The notes: generated by a model not told the origin, from the sequence alone. Counted from the first letter of the stretch, positions 1-8,472 are shown. The stretch: 29,316 nt of DNA from CAZSLC01 sp964607675 (GCA_964607675.1 CAZSLC010000023.1:1-29316); one strand, 5' to 3'. Made by a program: numbers and translations.

Positions 1-30
1 AAAAAAAGAGGCAACCGAATGATTGCCTCT
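1..30 (-). terminator. Intrinsic terminator of the ferredoxin gene
   Basis: Read on the minus strand, an 8-bp stem (AGAGGCAA paired with TTGCCTCT, positions 30-23 and 14-7) with an 8-base loop is followed by seven T residues at the window edge. It lies 20 bases beyond the ferredoxin stop codon. It is a standard hairpin plus U-tract, so the ferredoxin is probably transcribed as a single gene. Confidence 0.85.
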
Positions 31-50
31 TCTATCTAAGTTACAGATAA

Positions 51-221
51 CTATGCAGGTGAAATTGCTCCTTGTGGGCAAGCATCTACACAAGTACCAC
101 AATCAGCGCAAGTATCAGGGTCAATAGAATAAACATCGCCAGCTGAGATTGCTCCAAGTGGGCATTCATCAATGCAAGAGCCACAAGCTACACATGCATT
201 AGGATCAATTTTATGTGCCAT
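51..221 (-). CDS. Ferredoxin with two [4Fe-4S] clusters
   Basis: This 56-residue protein is a small soluble electron carrier of the bacterial 2[4Fe-4S] ferredoxin family. Two copies of the C-x2-C-x2-C-x3-C-P cluster motif are visible: C10, C13, C16, C20 with P21, and C38, C41, C44, C48 with P49. Each motif is followed by the sequence GAIS, showing the usual internal duplication. The length of about 55 residues is typical of clostridial-type ferredoxins. The ATG at 221 is the only sensible start, with the first cysteine nine residues later. It is cytoplasmic, with no signal peptide. A good promoter lies upstream and an intrinsic terminator downstream, so it appears monocistronic. The partner redox enzyme (for example pyruvate:ferredoxin oxidoreductase or Rnf) cannot be deduced from this window. 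Confidence 0.95.
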   Translation of the reverse strand: MAHKIDPNACVACGSCIDECPLGAISAGDVYSIDPDTCADCGTCVDACPQGAISPA

Positions 222-256
222 TTCTTTAATATTTTATTAAGTGATTTAAATCTTCG

Positions 257-287
257 CAAAATTAAATAAAAGAGTCAAACAAGCAAA
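257..287 (-). promoter_or_regulatory. Ferredoxin promoter (Bacteroidota -33/-7)
   Basis: On the minus strand TTTG (287-284), a 19-base spacer and TAATTTTG (264-257) match the Bacteroidota consensus TTTG / TAnnTTTG. Transcription would start near 250, about 30 bases before the ATG at 221. The -33 element lies just past the M16 peptidase stop codon. Confidence 0.7.
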
Positions 288-289
288 AT

Positions 290-3196
290 TTAGTAGCCAA
301 ATATTTGCTCTGTGGTTAGTTTTTCAATTTTACCATACTTTTTGAGCCCTTCGAGATCCAAATTCTTTTCATCTCCCAAAATACAATAGTAGTATATTCT
401 ATCCTTTACCCATTGTTGCTGGAAATTAACTACATCTTGTAATGTGTATCCTTGAACCTTTTCATAGATGGTCTTATTGATATCATAATTTAATCCCAGT
501 TTTTCCATTGCAATGTATGACCAAAGGATATTAGATTTAATAGTCCTCTGCGTTCTCAAATTGGCAAGTAACGACTCTTTGGCAATTTTAAATGCATTCT
601 CTGATAGAGGAATATTATTAATTATCTGATCAAAAGCATCCATTGCATCCATCATTTTATCATTTTGTGTCGCAATAAATGAAAAATAATTATAATTTTT
701 ATCAAGATCTGTAGGAGAGATAAGGATAGCCCTTGCTGAATAGGCAAGTCCCCTAGCCTCTCTCATCTCTTGGAAAACTATAGAGTTCATTCCACCTCCG
801 AAATATTCATTATATAAAGCATCAATAGGTGCATATTGAGAATCATACTTCTCTCCTCTATTTGAGTAACCTGCAAAATAGATCTGTTTTGCATCGTATG
901 GGGCAAGGAAGACTTTATTCTCTGTCGTAACAACTTGTTTAAATTTATCACTCTTTTCAATGGATACCAATTTTTCAGGCACATTGTGAATATCGTTGAT
1001 AGCTGTTACAACCTCATCCTCTGAAAATGGACCGTAGTACAAAATTCTGTGATTAAAAGAGGTCAAAGTTTTAATTTTTTCAATTAGCGTCTCATCTTTC
1101 AATTTTAACAATTCACTCTTTGATACAATATTTGTTCCAGGATTCATAGCCCCATATTGAGCATAGAGTTGAAGCATTGAAAAGTTCTTCGCTTGATTGA
1201 GTTTGTAATTCTCTCTCTCTTGAAGTGTCATATTCTTCATCTCATTAAGAGCTTGCTTATTGGGTTGAGCATCTGCAAGCAAAGTTTCAAGGAGAGACAT
1301 CGCCTCTTTCATATTTTCAGAAAGACCGCTTAATGTAATATAGGTCCTTTCTCTACTTGGGAAAACACTAAACGAACAAGCGAGAGAAAAGAATTTTTGC
1401 TTTACTTGTTCAGGTGTCAAATTTGATGTTCCAAGATAATCAAGATATTGGGCAGCCATCCCAAGAAGATTGTCATTGTTATCTCCCATTTCAAACAAAT
1501 AGATCAAAGAGAATATATCATTTGTATTATTTTGTTTATACAGAATTTCAATATCTGACTTGCCCTTCAATTTTGACATATCTTTATCAAAATCTACAAA
1601 TACAGGCTCAATAGGTTTAACGACTGCACTTTGAATATTTCTCAAGAATGCACTCGATGTGTCTCTATTGGTAAAAATAGGGGTAATATGAGGCTTTTCT
1701 ATCTTTAATTCATTTGGATCTTTCCCCTGAATCTTGTTTACAACAACATAATTGCTATCACCAAGATATTTATTTGCATAGGCTACTATATCCTCTTTTG
1801 TGACAGTATTTACCTTATCTAACAACTCAACTACCTCTTTAAGAGGGACTCCATTGACAAATGAATTAACAAAGATATTCACTACACCATCATTGTTGTC
1901 TATCATGTTCTGATATTCCAATTTGTAGTTATTTGCAATAGCTTTCAGAAGAGACTCATCAAATTCTCCTTTTTTAACTTTATTGATCTCCTCAAGCATT
2001 ATATTTTTCACCTCTTCAAGAGTTTGCCCTTTTTTCGGTTCACCCATAAGAAGTATCCCTGAGTAATCTGCAAATTCGTCTACCCCTCCAAAGGCACTGA
2101 GAACTTTCTGCTTTTGATTTATATTCAAATCAATAAGCCCTGCACGCCCATTATATAGGATATTGGATAACAAATTCATTACTACATTTTCAGAATCTTT
2201 AGCGTCAGGCAACCTCCAAGCAATTGCGACACTCGGAGACTCAAGACCGTAAACTTCTTTCACTATAGGAGATTTGATTTCATCTTCTTTCTCGAAGTTC
2301 ATTTCCTTTAAATTAGGATTGGCCTTCAATTGTCCAAAATGCTTGTCGATAATCTTGATAGCTTCATCTGGATTGAAATCACCAGACATACATATCGCCA
2401 TATTATTAGGAACATACCACTCTTTGTAATAGTTTTTAATATTTGTGATAGATGGGTTTTTCAAGTTTTGTTGAGTACCTAATACTGTTTGTGTCCCATA
2501 TGGGTGCTTTTGAAAAAGTCCAGACAATATAGCCTCATATACTTTTCTAAAATCTTGAGTCAAAGACATGTTTTTCTCTTCATATACGGTCTCAAGTTCT
2601 GTATGGAATCCACGAATTACACTATGTGCAAATCTATCTGATTGGATCTTTGCCCAATTTTCAATTTGATTACTAGGGATGTTCTCAGTATAAACTGTCA
2701 TATCGTAACTGGTATAAGCATTTGTTCCACTAGCTCCTATTGCCGCCATCAATTTGTCATATTCATTTGGAATTGCAATTTTAGATGCTTCATAAGATAG
2801 AGAATCGATAATTTTGTACATGGCAGTACGTTCAGACTCATCTGTCAACTTACGGTACTCTTCAAATTTTTGTTCAATCTGATCCAAAAGTGGCTTTTCC
2901 ATCTCATAATTCTGGGTGCCAAAACTTTCGGTCCCTTTAAACATTAAGTGCTCAAAATAGTGAGCAAGTCCAGTAGTTTCATGAGGGTCATTCTTTCCTC
3001 CAACACGAACTGCAATATGAGCCTCAATACGTGGCTCATCTTTATTTACACTCATATACACTTTCAATCCGTTTTCAAGAGTGTAAATCCTTGATGAAAT
3101 AGGATCATTTTCAATTGTCTCATAATTGTAGCTGTTACAAGAGATTATTAATACAAATGAAACTAATACTATCCATAATTTTTGAATTTTAATCAT
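290..3196 (-). CDS. M16 family zinc metallopeptidase, outer-membrane or periplasmic lipoprotein
   Basis: This 968-residue protein is a full two-half M16 (pitrilysin/insulinase-like) peptidase. A lipoprotein signal is visible at the N-terminus: a basic start, a hydrophobic core and a lipobox ending ISC with C20 as the lipidated residue. The inverted zinc motif HxxEH is H79-Y-F-E82-H83. The third metal ligand should be one of the glutamates around 200-208 (ELETVYEEKN). The spacing is longer than in minimal M16 enzymes because of a charged helical insert at about 100-155. The C-terminal half lacks HxxEH and carries the usual substrate-clamp sequence near residue 790 (FQEMREARGLAYS). In the family this fold degrades peptides inside a closed chamber. 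The specific substrate is unknown. No partner M16 gene is adjacent. Confidence 0.93.
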   Translation of the reverse strand: MIKIQKLWIVLVSFVLIISCNSYNYETIENDPISSRIYTLENGLKVYMSVNKDEPRIEAHIAVRVGGKNDPHETTGLAHYFEHLMFKGTESFGTQNYEMEKPLLDQIEQKFEEYRKLTDESERTAMYKIIDSLSYEASKIAIPNEYDKLMAAIGASGTNAYTSYDMTVYTENIPSNQIENWAKIQSDRFAHSVIRGFHTELETVYEEKNMSLTQDFRKVYEAILSGLFQKHPYGTQTVLGTQQNLKNPSITNIKNYYKEWYVPNNMAICMSGDFNPDEAIKIIDKHFGQLKANPNLKEMNFEKEDEIKSPIVKEVYGLESPSVAIAWRLPDAKDSENVVMNLLSNILYNGRAGLIDLNINQKQKVLSAFGGVDEFADYSGILLMGEPKKGQTLEEVKNIMLEEINKVKKGEFDESLLKAIANNYKLEYQNMIDNNDGVVNIFVNSFVNGVPLKEVVELLDKVNTVTKEDIVAYANKYLGDSNYVVVNKIQGKDPNELKIEKPHITPIFTNRDTSSAFLRNIQSAVVKPIEPVFVDFDKDMSKLKGKSDIEILYKQNNTNDIFSLIYLFEMGDNNDNLLGMAAQYLDYLGTSNLTPEQVKQKFFSLACSFSVFPSRERTYITLSGLSENMKEAMSLLETLLADAQPNKQALNEMKNMTLQERENYKLNQAKNFSMLQLYAQYGAMNPGTNIVSKSELLKLKDETLIEKIKTLTSFNHRILYYGPFSEDEVVTAINDIHNVPEKLVSIEKSDKFKQVVTTENKVFLAPYDAKQIYFAGYSNRGEKYDSQYAPIDALYNEYFGGGMNSIVFQEMREARGLAYSARAILISPTDLDKNYNYFSFIATQNDKMMDAMDAFDQIINNIPLSENAFKIAKESLLANLRTQRTIKSNILWSYIAMEKLGLNYDINKTIYEKVQGYTLQDVVNFQQQWVKDRIYYYCILGDEKNLDLEGLKKYGKIEKLTTEQIFGY

Positions 3197-3228
3197 AGCA
3201 TTTTGTTTTATAAAAATTTATTTAACCA

Positions 3229-3236
3229 CAAATGTA
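3229..3236 (-). promoter_or_regulatory. Probable -7 element of the M16 peptidase gene
   Basis: TACATTTG on the minus strand matches TAnnTTTG and lies about 35 bases upstream of the ATG. The nearest upstream TTG (3253-3251) is only 14 bases away, shorter than usual, so the -33 element is uncertain. Confidence 0.4.
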
Positions 3237-3355
3237 TAAAATAATTACCACAATTAATTTTCACTTCTGATATATTGATAGTCTTAATTAAGTAGAGGCG
3301 TTTTTAGGAGATAAAACATGGGGGATATTTATTCTCATAAGAGTAAAATAATCTA

Positions 3356-3363
3356 TATATTTG
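3356..3363 (+). promoter_or_regulatory. -7 element of the DUF1573-meaB-exporter operon
   Basis: TATATTTG, followed by CA, matches TAnnTTTG and sits 37 bases before the assigned start. No convincing TTG is seen 17-23 bases upstream. The rest of the 203-base gap (3197-3399) holds the divergent M16 promoter and AT-rich sequence with no supported gene. Confidence 0.5.
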
Positions 3364-3399
3364 CACCATATTAATTGTAATTAAAAAAAAATAAGTGCT

Positions 3400-4500
3400 T
3401 TGAAAAGATCATCATCACTATATTATCTATTGATTTCTTTCATCTTCATTTTTCTGATGCCGTTCTCACTTCTATCTCAAAACGAATTCGGGAGAGTTGT
3501 AAAATTCGATAAGACTATCCACAATTTTGGAGATATTCTCATCTCTGATGGTGCCCAAAAATGTTCATTTAAAGTGACAAATATCAGCAACAAACCCATT
3601 GTTATACACAATGTCATAACATCTTGCGGATGTACCAATCCAACATGGACAAAACGGCCCATTCTCCCCAAGAAAACAGGGACAATTGATATCTCATTTT
3701 TAAACGATCAAGGACCGTATCCTTTCGATAAATCAATTACAGTTTACATATCAGATGTGAATAAGCCAATAATGCTTAGAGTCAGAGGTGTTGCACACGA
3801 AAAACAGAAGAGTCTCAAAGAGAGATATCCTTTTCACATCGGAGCCCTTGCCCTACGCAAACAAACCATCGATATAGGGCAAATAGAACAAGGGCTTTCA
3901 AGATATGAAAGTGAAGATATAGCAAATATATCCTCGTCGCCAATAAAGATTACTTTTCCGAAAAATGATAAAGGTCTCTTAATGCAGGTATCTCCTAACC
4001 CAATTCCGCCAAATTCCAAAGGGGTGCTTTCCTTCTCAGTAGATACAAAAGAGAGTGGAGAATTTTGGGGTAAGACAATATTTAATTGCAATATTGCCAT
4101 CAATGGTGAGCTACAGAAAGGGAGCATTCAGATTCAATCTTTAATCAAAGAAAACTTCACTGGTTATTCTGAAGATCAGAAAAGATCAGCCTCGCTGCCA
4201 CAATTTGACAAATCCTCCATAGATTTAGGAAATCGCAAAGGGGGAGAGACTATAGAAGTCACATTCGTATGTAAGAATAATGGCAAAAAACCTCTAACAA
4301 TATATAAAATAGATTTCAGCGAAAAAGGGATTAAATCTGGCGAACTTCCAAAGGATCTTGATTTCGGAAAAGAAAAAGAGGTAGAAATAACACTAACGAC
4401 ACCAAATACAAAAGGTGAAATCTTGTACATATTAACATTAATTACAAACTCTCCGACAAGACCTATTGTAAACTTATTTATTACAGCAAATATAAAATGA
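3400..4500 (+). CDS. DUF1573 domain protein, exported
   Basis: This 366-residue secreted protein has a signal peptide (about residues 1-26: basic start, hydrophobic stretch, cleavage near SLLSQ) followed by a classic DUF1573 immunoglobulin-like (ASPM/SPD-2/Hydin-type) domain at about 38-135. That domain includes the hallmark Ser-Cys-Gly-Cys-Thr at 75-79. A second, more divergent copy lies at about 270-360 (starting IDLGNRKGGE). The function of the family is not established; such domains usually act as beta-sandwich modules in envelope proteins of Bacteroidota. The start is TTG at 3400. An ATG at 3457 would cut the signal peptide in half, and the upstream frame closes quickly, so TTG is preferred. 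The stop codon overlaps the ATG of meaB (ATGA), which indicates translational coupling. Confidence 0.88.
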   Translation: MKRSSSLYYLLISFIFIFLMPFSLLSQNEFGRVVKFDKTIHNFGDILISDGAQKCSFKVTNISNKPIVIHNVITSCGCTNPTWTKRPILPKKTGTIDISFLNDQGPYPFDKSITVYISDVNKPIMLRVRGVAHEKQKSLKERYPFHIGALALRKQTIDIGQIEQGLSRYESEDIANISSSPIKITFPKNDKGLLMQVSPNPIPPNSKGVLSFSVDTKESGEFWGKTIFNCNIAINGELQKGSIQIQSLIKENFTGYSEDQKRSASLPQFDKSSIDLGNRKGGETIEVTFVCKNNGKKPLTIYKIDFSEKGIKSGELPKDLDFGKEKEVEITLTTPNTKGEILYILTLITNSPTRPIVNLFITANIK

Positions 4501-5621
4501 CCACTGATATGAAACACAACCATCAAGGAGATTTCTTTGAAGAATATAAAAATGACGATACTGCTCTAATTGTTAATGAAGGGGTCGAGCAGCCACCTAT
4601 CGTAAATCCCTATTTATCAAAATTTCTCAAAAAGAAAAGCCCTTTACTATCAGTTGATGAATACATTGAAGGGATTTTATCATCAAATAATACCATCCTT
4701 AGCCAAGCAATAACCTTGATTGAGAGTTCACTTCCTGAACATAGAGAAATTGCCCATCAAATAATTGTCAAGTGCCAACAATTGTCAAAAAATAATTCTA
4801 TGAGAATTGGAATCACAGGGGTACCTGGTGCAGGGAAAAGTACATTCATAGAATCTTTCGGAGGACTTGTCACCTCCGAAGGGCACAAGTTGGCAGTGCT
4901 TGCAATTGACCCAAGCAGTGAAAAAAGCAAAGGGAGCATCCTTGGAGATAAAACACGTATGGAAACTCTTTGCAACGATCCAAACGCATTTATTCGTCCA
5001 AGCCCAAGTGCTGGTTCATTAGGGGGGGTTGCCCGTAAGACAAGGGAGACCATACTGCTGTGCGAAACCGCTGGTTACGATGTTATCTTCATAGAGACTG
5101 TAGGAGTGGGACAATCAGAAATTGCAGTTCACTCTATGAGTGATTTCTTCTTATTATTGATGCTCTCAGGGGCAGGAGATGAGCTTCAAGGGATAAAAAG
5201 AGGAATAATGGAGATGTCCGATTTGATAGCAATCACAAAAGCAGATGGGACAAATATTGACAAAGCTAATTTATCAAGGGCACTATACGCAAACGCACTC
5301 CACCTATTTCCTCCTACTGAATCCAAATGGGTACCAACCGCAGTCACATCATCTGCCGTCGAAAAAACAGGTCTAAAAGAGATTCTCGATAAAATAGAAG
5401 AATACTTCACACTTGTAAAAGGCAATGGGTATTATGAAACCAAACGGAGAGAACAAGCACGATTTTGGATGTATGAAAGCATCAATGACTCCATCAAAGA
5501 TATGTTCTATGAAAATGAGGAAATAAACAAAAAACTCCCTTTCTATGAAGAAAACGTATTAAATGGGAAAATGGATTCATTTGCAGCTGCTTCAGAATTA
5601 TTAAGAATCTATAAGAAATAG
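4497..5621 (+). CDS. meaB: MeaB/ArgK-type G-protein chaperone of methylmalonyl-CoA mutase
   Basis: This 374-residue P-loop GTPase belongs to the SIMIBI-class MeaB family, whose known members load and protect adenosylcobalamin-dependent methylmalonyl-CoA mutase. Visible signatures are the P-loop GVPGAGKST at 108-116, the DPSS switch segment at 138-141, the ETVGVGQSE switch/Walker B region at 200-208 and the base-recognition TKAD at 247-250. The C-terminal helical arm ends near the last residue. The N-terminus carries about 45 extra, poorly conserved residues before the helical domain; the second ATG (codon 5) could also serve as start. The start overlaps the preceding stop (ATGA). The mutase subunits are not in this window, so the link to propionate/methylmalonyl metabolism rests on family assignment. 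The downstream metal exporter begins nine bases after the stop. Confidence 0.93.
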   Translation: MTTDMKHNHQGDFFEEYKNDDTALIVNEGVEQPPIVNPYLSKFLKKKSPLLSVDEYIEGILSSNNTILSQAITLIESSLPEHREIAHQIIVKCQQLSKNNSMRIGITGVPGAGKSTFIESFGGLVTSEGHKLAVLAIDPSSEKSKGSILGDKTRMETLCNDPNAFIRPSPSAGSLGGVARKTRETILLCETAGYDVIFIETVGVGQSEIAVHSMSDFFLLLMLSGAGDELQGIKRGIMEMSDLIAITKADGTNIDKANLSRALYANALHLFPPTESKWVPTAVTSSAVEKTGLKEILDKIEEYFTLVKGNGYYETKRREQARFWMYESINDSIKDMFYENEEINKKLPFYEENVLNGKMDSFAAASELLRIYKK

Positions 5622-5630
5622 AACCCATAT

Positions 5631-6719
5631 ATGATATTTGAAATTTTCATAAGTGTATTTACAAATGCACTATTAATCACAGGACTTGTATCAATAATGA
5701 TGATGATGATTGAGTATATTAATGTTCAATCATCTGGAAAATGGTTCAGTAAATTACAAAGTTCTAAGCCAAAACAAGTATTACTTGGGTCACTTTTAGG
5801 AATGGTACCAGGATGTTTAGGGGGGTTCGCTGCTGTATCACTCTACTCCCACCGTTTAATAAGTTTCGGGGCCCTCATAGCAATGATGATTTGTTCCTCT
5901 GGAGATGAGGCATTTGTAATGTTAGCCATGATACCTAAGGAAGCTTTAGTCTTATTTGGTATTCTTTTCATCATAGGTATGGTAAGTGGACTTTTAGTAG
6001 ATAAGTTCTATAAAGGCAAACCCGTTACTATAGATTGTGATAACAAATTTGAAGTCCATTCTGAACACACTTCCGAAAAAACGAACTCAATTTTTAAGAT
6101 ATCTTCATATGGAGAACTATTACATCCAACAAAAGAGAGAATCATTGTATTAATTGGAGTTATAGTTTTTATTGCTGCTATCTTATCAGGGATATTAGAA
6201 CACGAACACGGTATTGAGGATCACCACTCCCATGGAGATATTAACATTTTGAATGAAAGGTGGTTAAATATCATCTTTGGAATATTAAGCATAATAGTGC
6301 TCCTATTTACAGCAACTGCCCCAGAACATTTCGTTAAAGAACATATCTGGAAACACATTGTACAAAAGCACGTGTTAAAAATCTTTTTATGGACATTTGG
6401 TGCACTTTTCATAATCAAGGTTGGAATGCACTATTTCGATATAGAACCATGGATGAAAGAGAATACATACTACCTAATACTCCTTGCTGCGATTATTGGA
6501 ATGATCCCAGAATCTGGTCCGCATATGGTTTTTATTACACTCTTTGCAGCTGGCCACATCCCATTCTCTGTGTTGCTTACAAGTTCTATTTCCCAAGATG
6601 GCCACACTACCCTACCACTGCTTGCTTCAAATAAAAAGAGTTTCGCAAAAGCGAAACTCCTAAATGCTTTAATTGCAATTATTATTGGAACAGCTACACA
6701 ATTTATTATCCATTCATAG
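5631..6719 (+). CDS. ArsP_2 (DUF2899) family putative manganese/heavy-metal exporter
   Basis: This 362-residue polytopic inner-membrane protein has roughly ten hydrophobic segments. It resembles the family annotated as ArsP_2 / putative manganese transporter. Diagnostic pieces are PGCLGG at 60-65, GDEAF at 91-95, PESGPH at 293-298 and QDGHT at 322-326. The N-terminal (58-95) and C-terminal (291-327) motifs align with each other, indicating an internal duplication typical of inverted-repeat transporters. The central loop holds a histidine/acid cluster (HEHGIEDHHSHGD, 191-203) suited to binding a divalent metal. Substrate and direction are inferred only from the family name. It is the last gene of the DUF1573-meaB operon. 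Its 3' end overlaps the convergent rho gene by 14 bases, and its coding sequence contains the rho terminator hairpin. Confidence 0.82.
   Translation: MIFEIFISVFTNALLITGLVSIMMMMIEYINVQSSGKWFSKLQSSKPKQVLLGSLLGMVPGCLGGFAAVSLYSHRLISFGALIAMMICSSGDEAFVMLAMIPKEALVLFGILFIIGMVSGLLVDKFYKGKPVTIDCDNKFEVHSEHTSEKTNSIFKISSYGELLHPTKERIIVLIGVIVFIAAILSGILEHEHGIEDHHSHGDINILNERWLNIIFGILSIIVLLFTATAPEHFVKEHIWKHIVQKHVLKIFLWTFGALFIIKVGMHYFDIEPWMKENTYYLILLAAIIGMIPESGPHMVFITLFAAGHIPFSVLLTSSISQDGHTTLPLLASNKKSFAKAKLLNALIAIIIGTATQFIIHS
6631..6659 (-). terminator. Intrinsic terminator of the lptD-ridA-rho operon, inside the exporter gene
   Basis: On the minus strand a perfect 9-bp stem (GAGTTTCGC with GCGAAACTC) and a four-base TTTT loop are followed by TTTTTAT. 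It lies 47 bases past the rho stop codon and inside the last 30 codons of the convergent exporter gene. On the plus strand the hairpin has no U-tract after it, so it is directional for rho. Confidence 0.88.
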
Positions 6720-8472
6720 AGATTAAAAACTCCTCGTTTGTCTCTGTTTTCTCAAGGCGTGATTTCATAAATTCCATTGCTTCGACACAATTCATATCTG
6801 CAAGGTAATTGCGTAAAATCCACAACCTATTAAGACGTTCTTTTGTCAACAATAGGTCATCTCTCCTTGTACTTGACAATGTAACATCTACTGCAGGGAA
6901 GATCCTCTTATTCGACAATTTTCTATCGAGCTGAAGCTCCATATTGCCAGTCCCTTTGAACTCTTCAAAGATAACTTCATCCATTTTAGAGCCAGTCTCT
7001 GTAAGTGCGGTAGCCAAGATGGTCAATGATCCCCCATTTTCAATATTACGAGCAGCCCCAAAAAATCTTTTAGGTTTATGAAGAGCATTGGCATCCACTC
7101 CACCTGAAAGGACTTTACCAGATGCAGGCTGAACAGTATTGAATGCCCTCGCAAGTCTAGTTATGGAGTCAAGGAGGATTACAACATCGTGTCCGCACTC
7201 AACCAGACGTTTTGCTTTTTCAAGCACAATATTTGCGACCTTAACATGTCTGTCTGCTGGTTCATCAAATGTTGATGCCACCACCTCTGCTTTCACACTT
7301 CTGGCCATATCAGTCACCTCCTCTGGTCTTTCATCTATTAGAAGAACTATCATATACACTTCGGGGTGATTATCAGCAATAGCATTGGCTATTGCTTTTA
7401 GAAGCATGGTTTTCCCAGTCTTAGGCTGTGCCACAATCAAACCTCTCTGCCCTTTTCCTATCGGTGTAAAAAGGTCAACCACCCTAGTGGATAGATTATT
7501 ATGACCATTGGAAGTGATGTTAAATTTCTCCTCTGGAAAAAGTGGAGTAAGGAAGTCAAATGGAACTCTATCTCTTACAAATTCAGGAGATCGACCATTA
7601 ATACTATTAACCTTTACTAATGGAAAATACTTATCTCCCTCTCTTGGAGGTCTTATCTCCCCTAATATTGTATCACCTGTTTTCAAGGCAAATAATTTTA
7701 TTTGCGATTGAGAAACATATATATCATCTGGTGAGTTCAAATAATTATAATCTGATGAACGAAGAAATCCATAACCATCTGGCATTATTTCAAGAACACC
7801 TACTGCCTCAACTATCCCTTCAAATTCAACTTTAGGTTTCGGAGCAGCATGTTCTGGAGACTGAGCTTTAACTGGAGCTACTGGTGGATGTTGTTTATGT
7901 GGCACAGATTTTTCCTCAGGCACAACTGGTGCTTGAACATTTTGTGTCACAATAGTAGTTGTTGTTCTCTTCCTTTTATTTGATTTGTTTGGATTTTGTC
8001 CAGGAGCCGATTTCTCAACGTTTTCAGGTTTGTTTATTGCCACTACTTCTTTTGTAGTCACTGGTTTATTATCAAGTTGCTTTTCCGCAACTACAGTCTC
8101 TTTCTTTTCTGGCTGCTTTTCAACTTTTTTTGTAGTATCCTTTTCAACATTTTTAGGTGCTACGAACTTCTGCGGTGCCACTTCTACAGCCTTTTCAACT
8201 TTTTTAGGTTGAGCACTTGGAATCTGTTTCTCAACTTTCTTCTCATCCTTGGTGGGCATCACCACAGTAGGATTCTCTCCTTTCTTCGGAGGAACTCGTT
8301 TTTTTATCGTTTTAGGACGAGGCTTTTCACTACTCTGAATAGCCTGTTCGTCCAAAATTTTATAAACAAGGTCATCTTTTGAAAAAGAATCGGCTTTTTT
8401 AATTTTTAACTCTTTTGCAATTTCAAATAAGTCATCTTGACTCTTTGCATGTAATTCGATAATATCGTACAT
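6706..8472 (-). CDS. rho: Transcription termination factor Rho with long disordered insert
   Basis: This hexameric RNA-dependent ATPase terminates transcription. I chose the ATG at 8472 (588 residues, beginning MYDIIELH, as Bacteroidota Rho proteins do). A TTG at 8487 would add five residues. Order of parts: N-terminal Rho_N helical domain at about 1-45; a lysine, proline, valine and threonine-rich low-complexity insert at about 46-216 with five short xxVEK repeats; the OB-fold RNA-binding domain at about 217-292 (DGYGFLR); then the RecA-like motor. The motor has Walker A AQPKTGKT at 348-355, IDERPEEV at 379-386 and Walker B VVILLDSITR at 430-439. It is about 170 residues longer than E. coli Rho because of the insert. 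Such inserts are known in Bacteroides, where the Rho disordered region was reported to drive phase separation. It is the last gene of the lptD-ridA-rho run, 22 bases after ridA. Confidence 0.97.
   Translation of the reverse strand: MYDIIELHAKSQDDLFEIAKELKIKKADSFSKDDLVYKILDEQAIQSSEKPRPKTIKKRVPPKKGENPTVVMPTKDEKKVEKQIPSAQPKKVEKAVEVAPQKFVAPKNVEKDTTKKVEKQPEKKETVVAEKQLDNKPVTTKEVVAINKPENVEKSAPGQNPNKSNKRKRTTTTIVTQNVQAPVVPEEKSVPHKQHPPVAPVKAQSPEHAAPKPKVEFEGIVEAVGVLEIMPDGYGFLRSSDYNYLNSPDDIYVSQSQIKLFALKTGDTILGEIRPPREGDKYFPLVKVNSINGRSPEFVRDRVPFDFLTPLFPEEKFNITSNGHNNLSTRVVDLFTPIGKGQRGLIVAQPKTGKTMLLKAIANAIADNHPEVYMIVLLIDERPEEVTDMARSVKAEVVASTFDEPADRHVKVANIVLEKAKRLVECGHDVVILLDSITRLARAFNTVQPASGKVLSGGVDANALHKPKRFFGAARNIENGGSLTILATALTETGSKMDEVIFEEFKGTGNMELQLDRKLSNKRIFPAVDVTLSSTRRDDLLLTKERLNRLWILRNYLADMNCVEAMEFMKSRLEKTETNEEFLISMNG

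Noticed and set aside
282..309. AGCAAA / TTTGCT stem at the end of the M16 gene as its terminator
   Set aside because: The stem has a bulge and no U-tract follows on the minus strand. It overlaps the ferredoxin -33 element, so the M16 transcript may read through into the ferredoxin gene instead.
3318..3374. An 18-codon open frame (ATG at 3318) preceded by AGGAG eight bases upstream
   Set aside because: It overlaps the -7 element of the DUF1573 operon and would lie upstream of the predicted transcript start. Shine-Dalgarno sequences are not a reliable signal in this lineage, and the peptide has no recognisable feature.
6718..6745. AGAGA / TCTCT pairing followed by GTTTTC as the exporter terminator
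   Set aside because: A five-base stem with an 18-base loop is too weak to claim.
7985..8382. Long open frames opposite the rho insert
   Set aside because: They mirror the low-complexity Lys/Pro/Val codons of the rho insert, have Phe/Ser-rich translations without family resemblance, and have no promoter.
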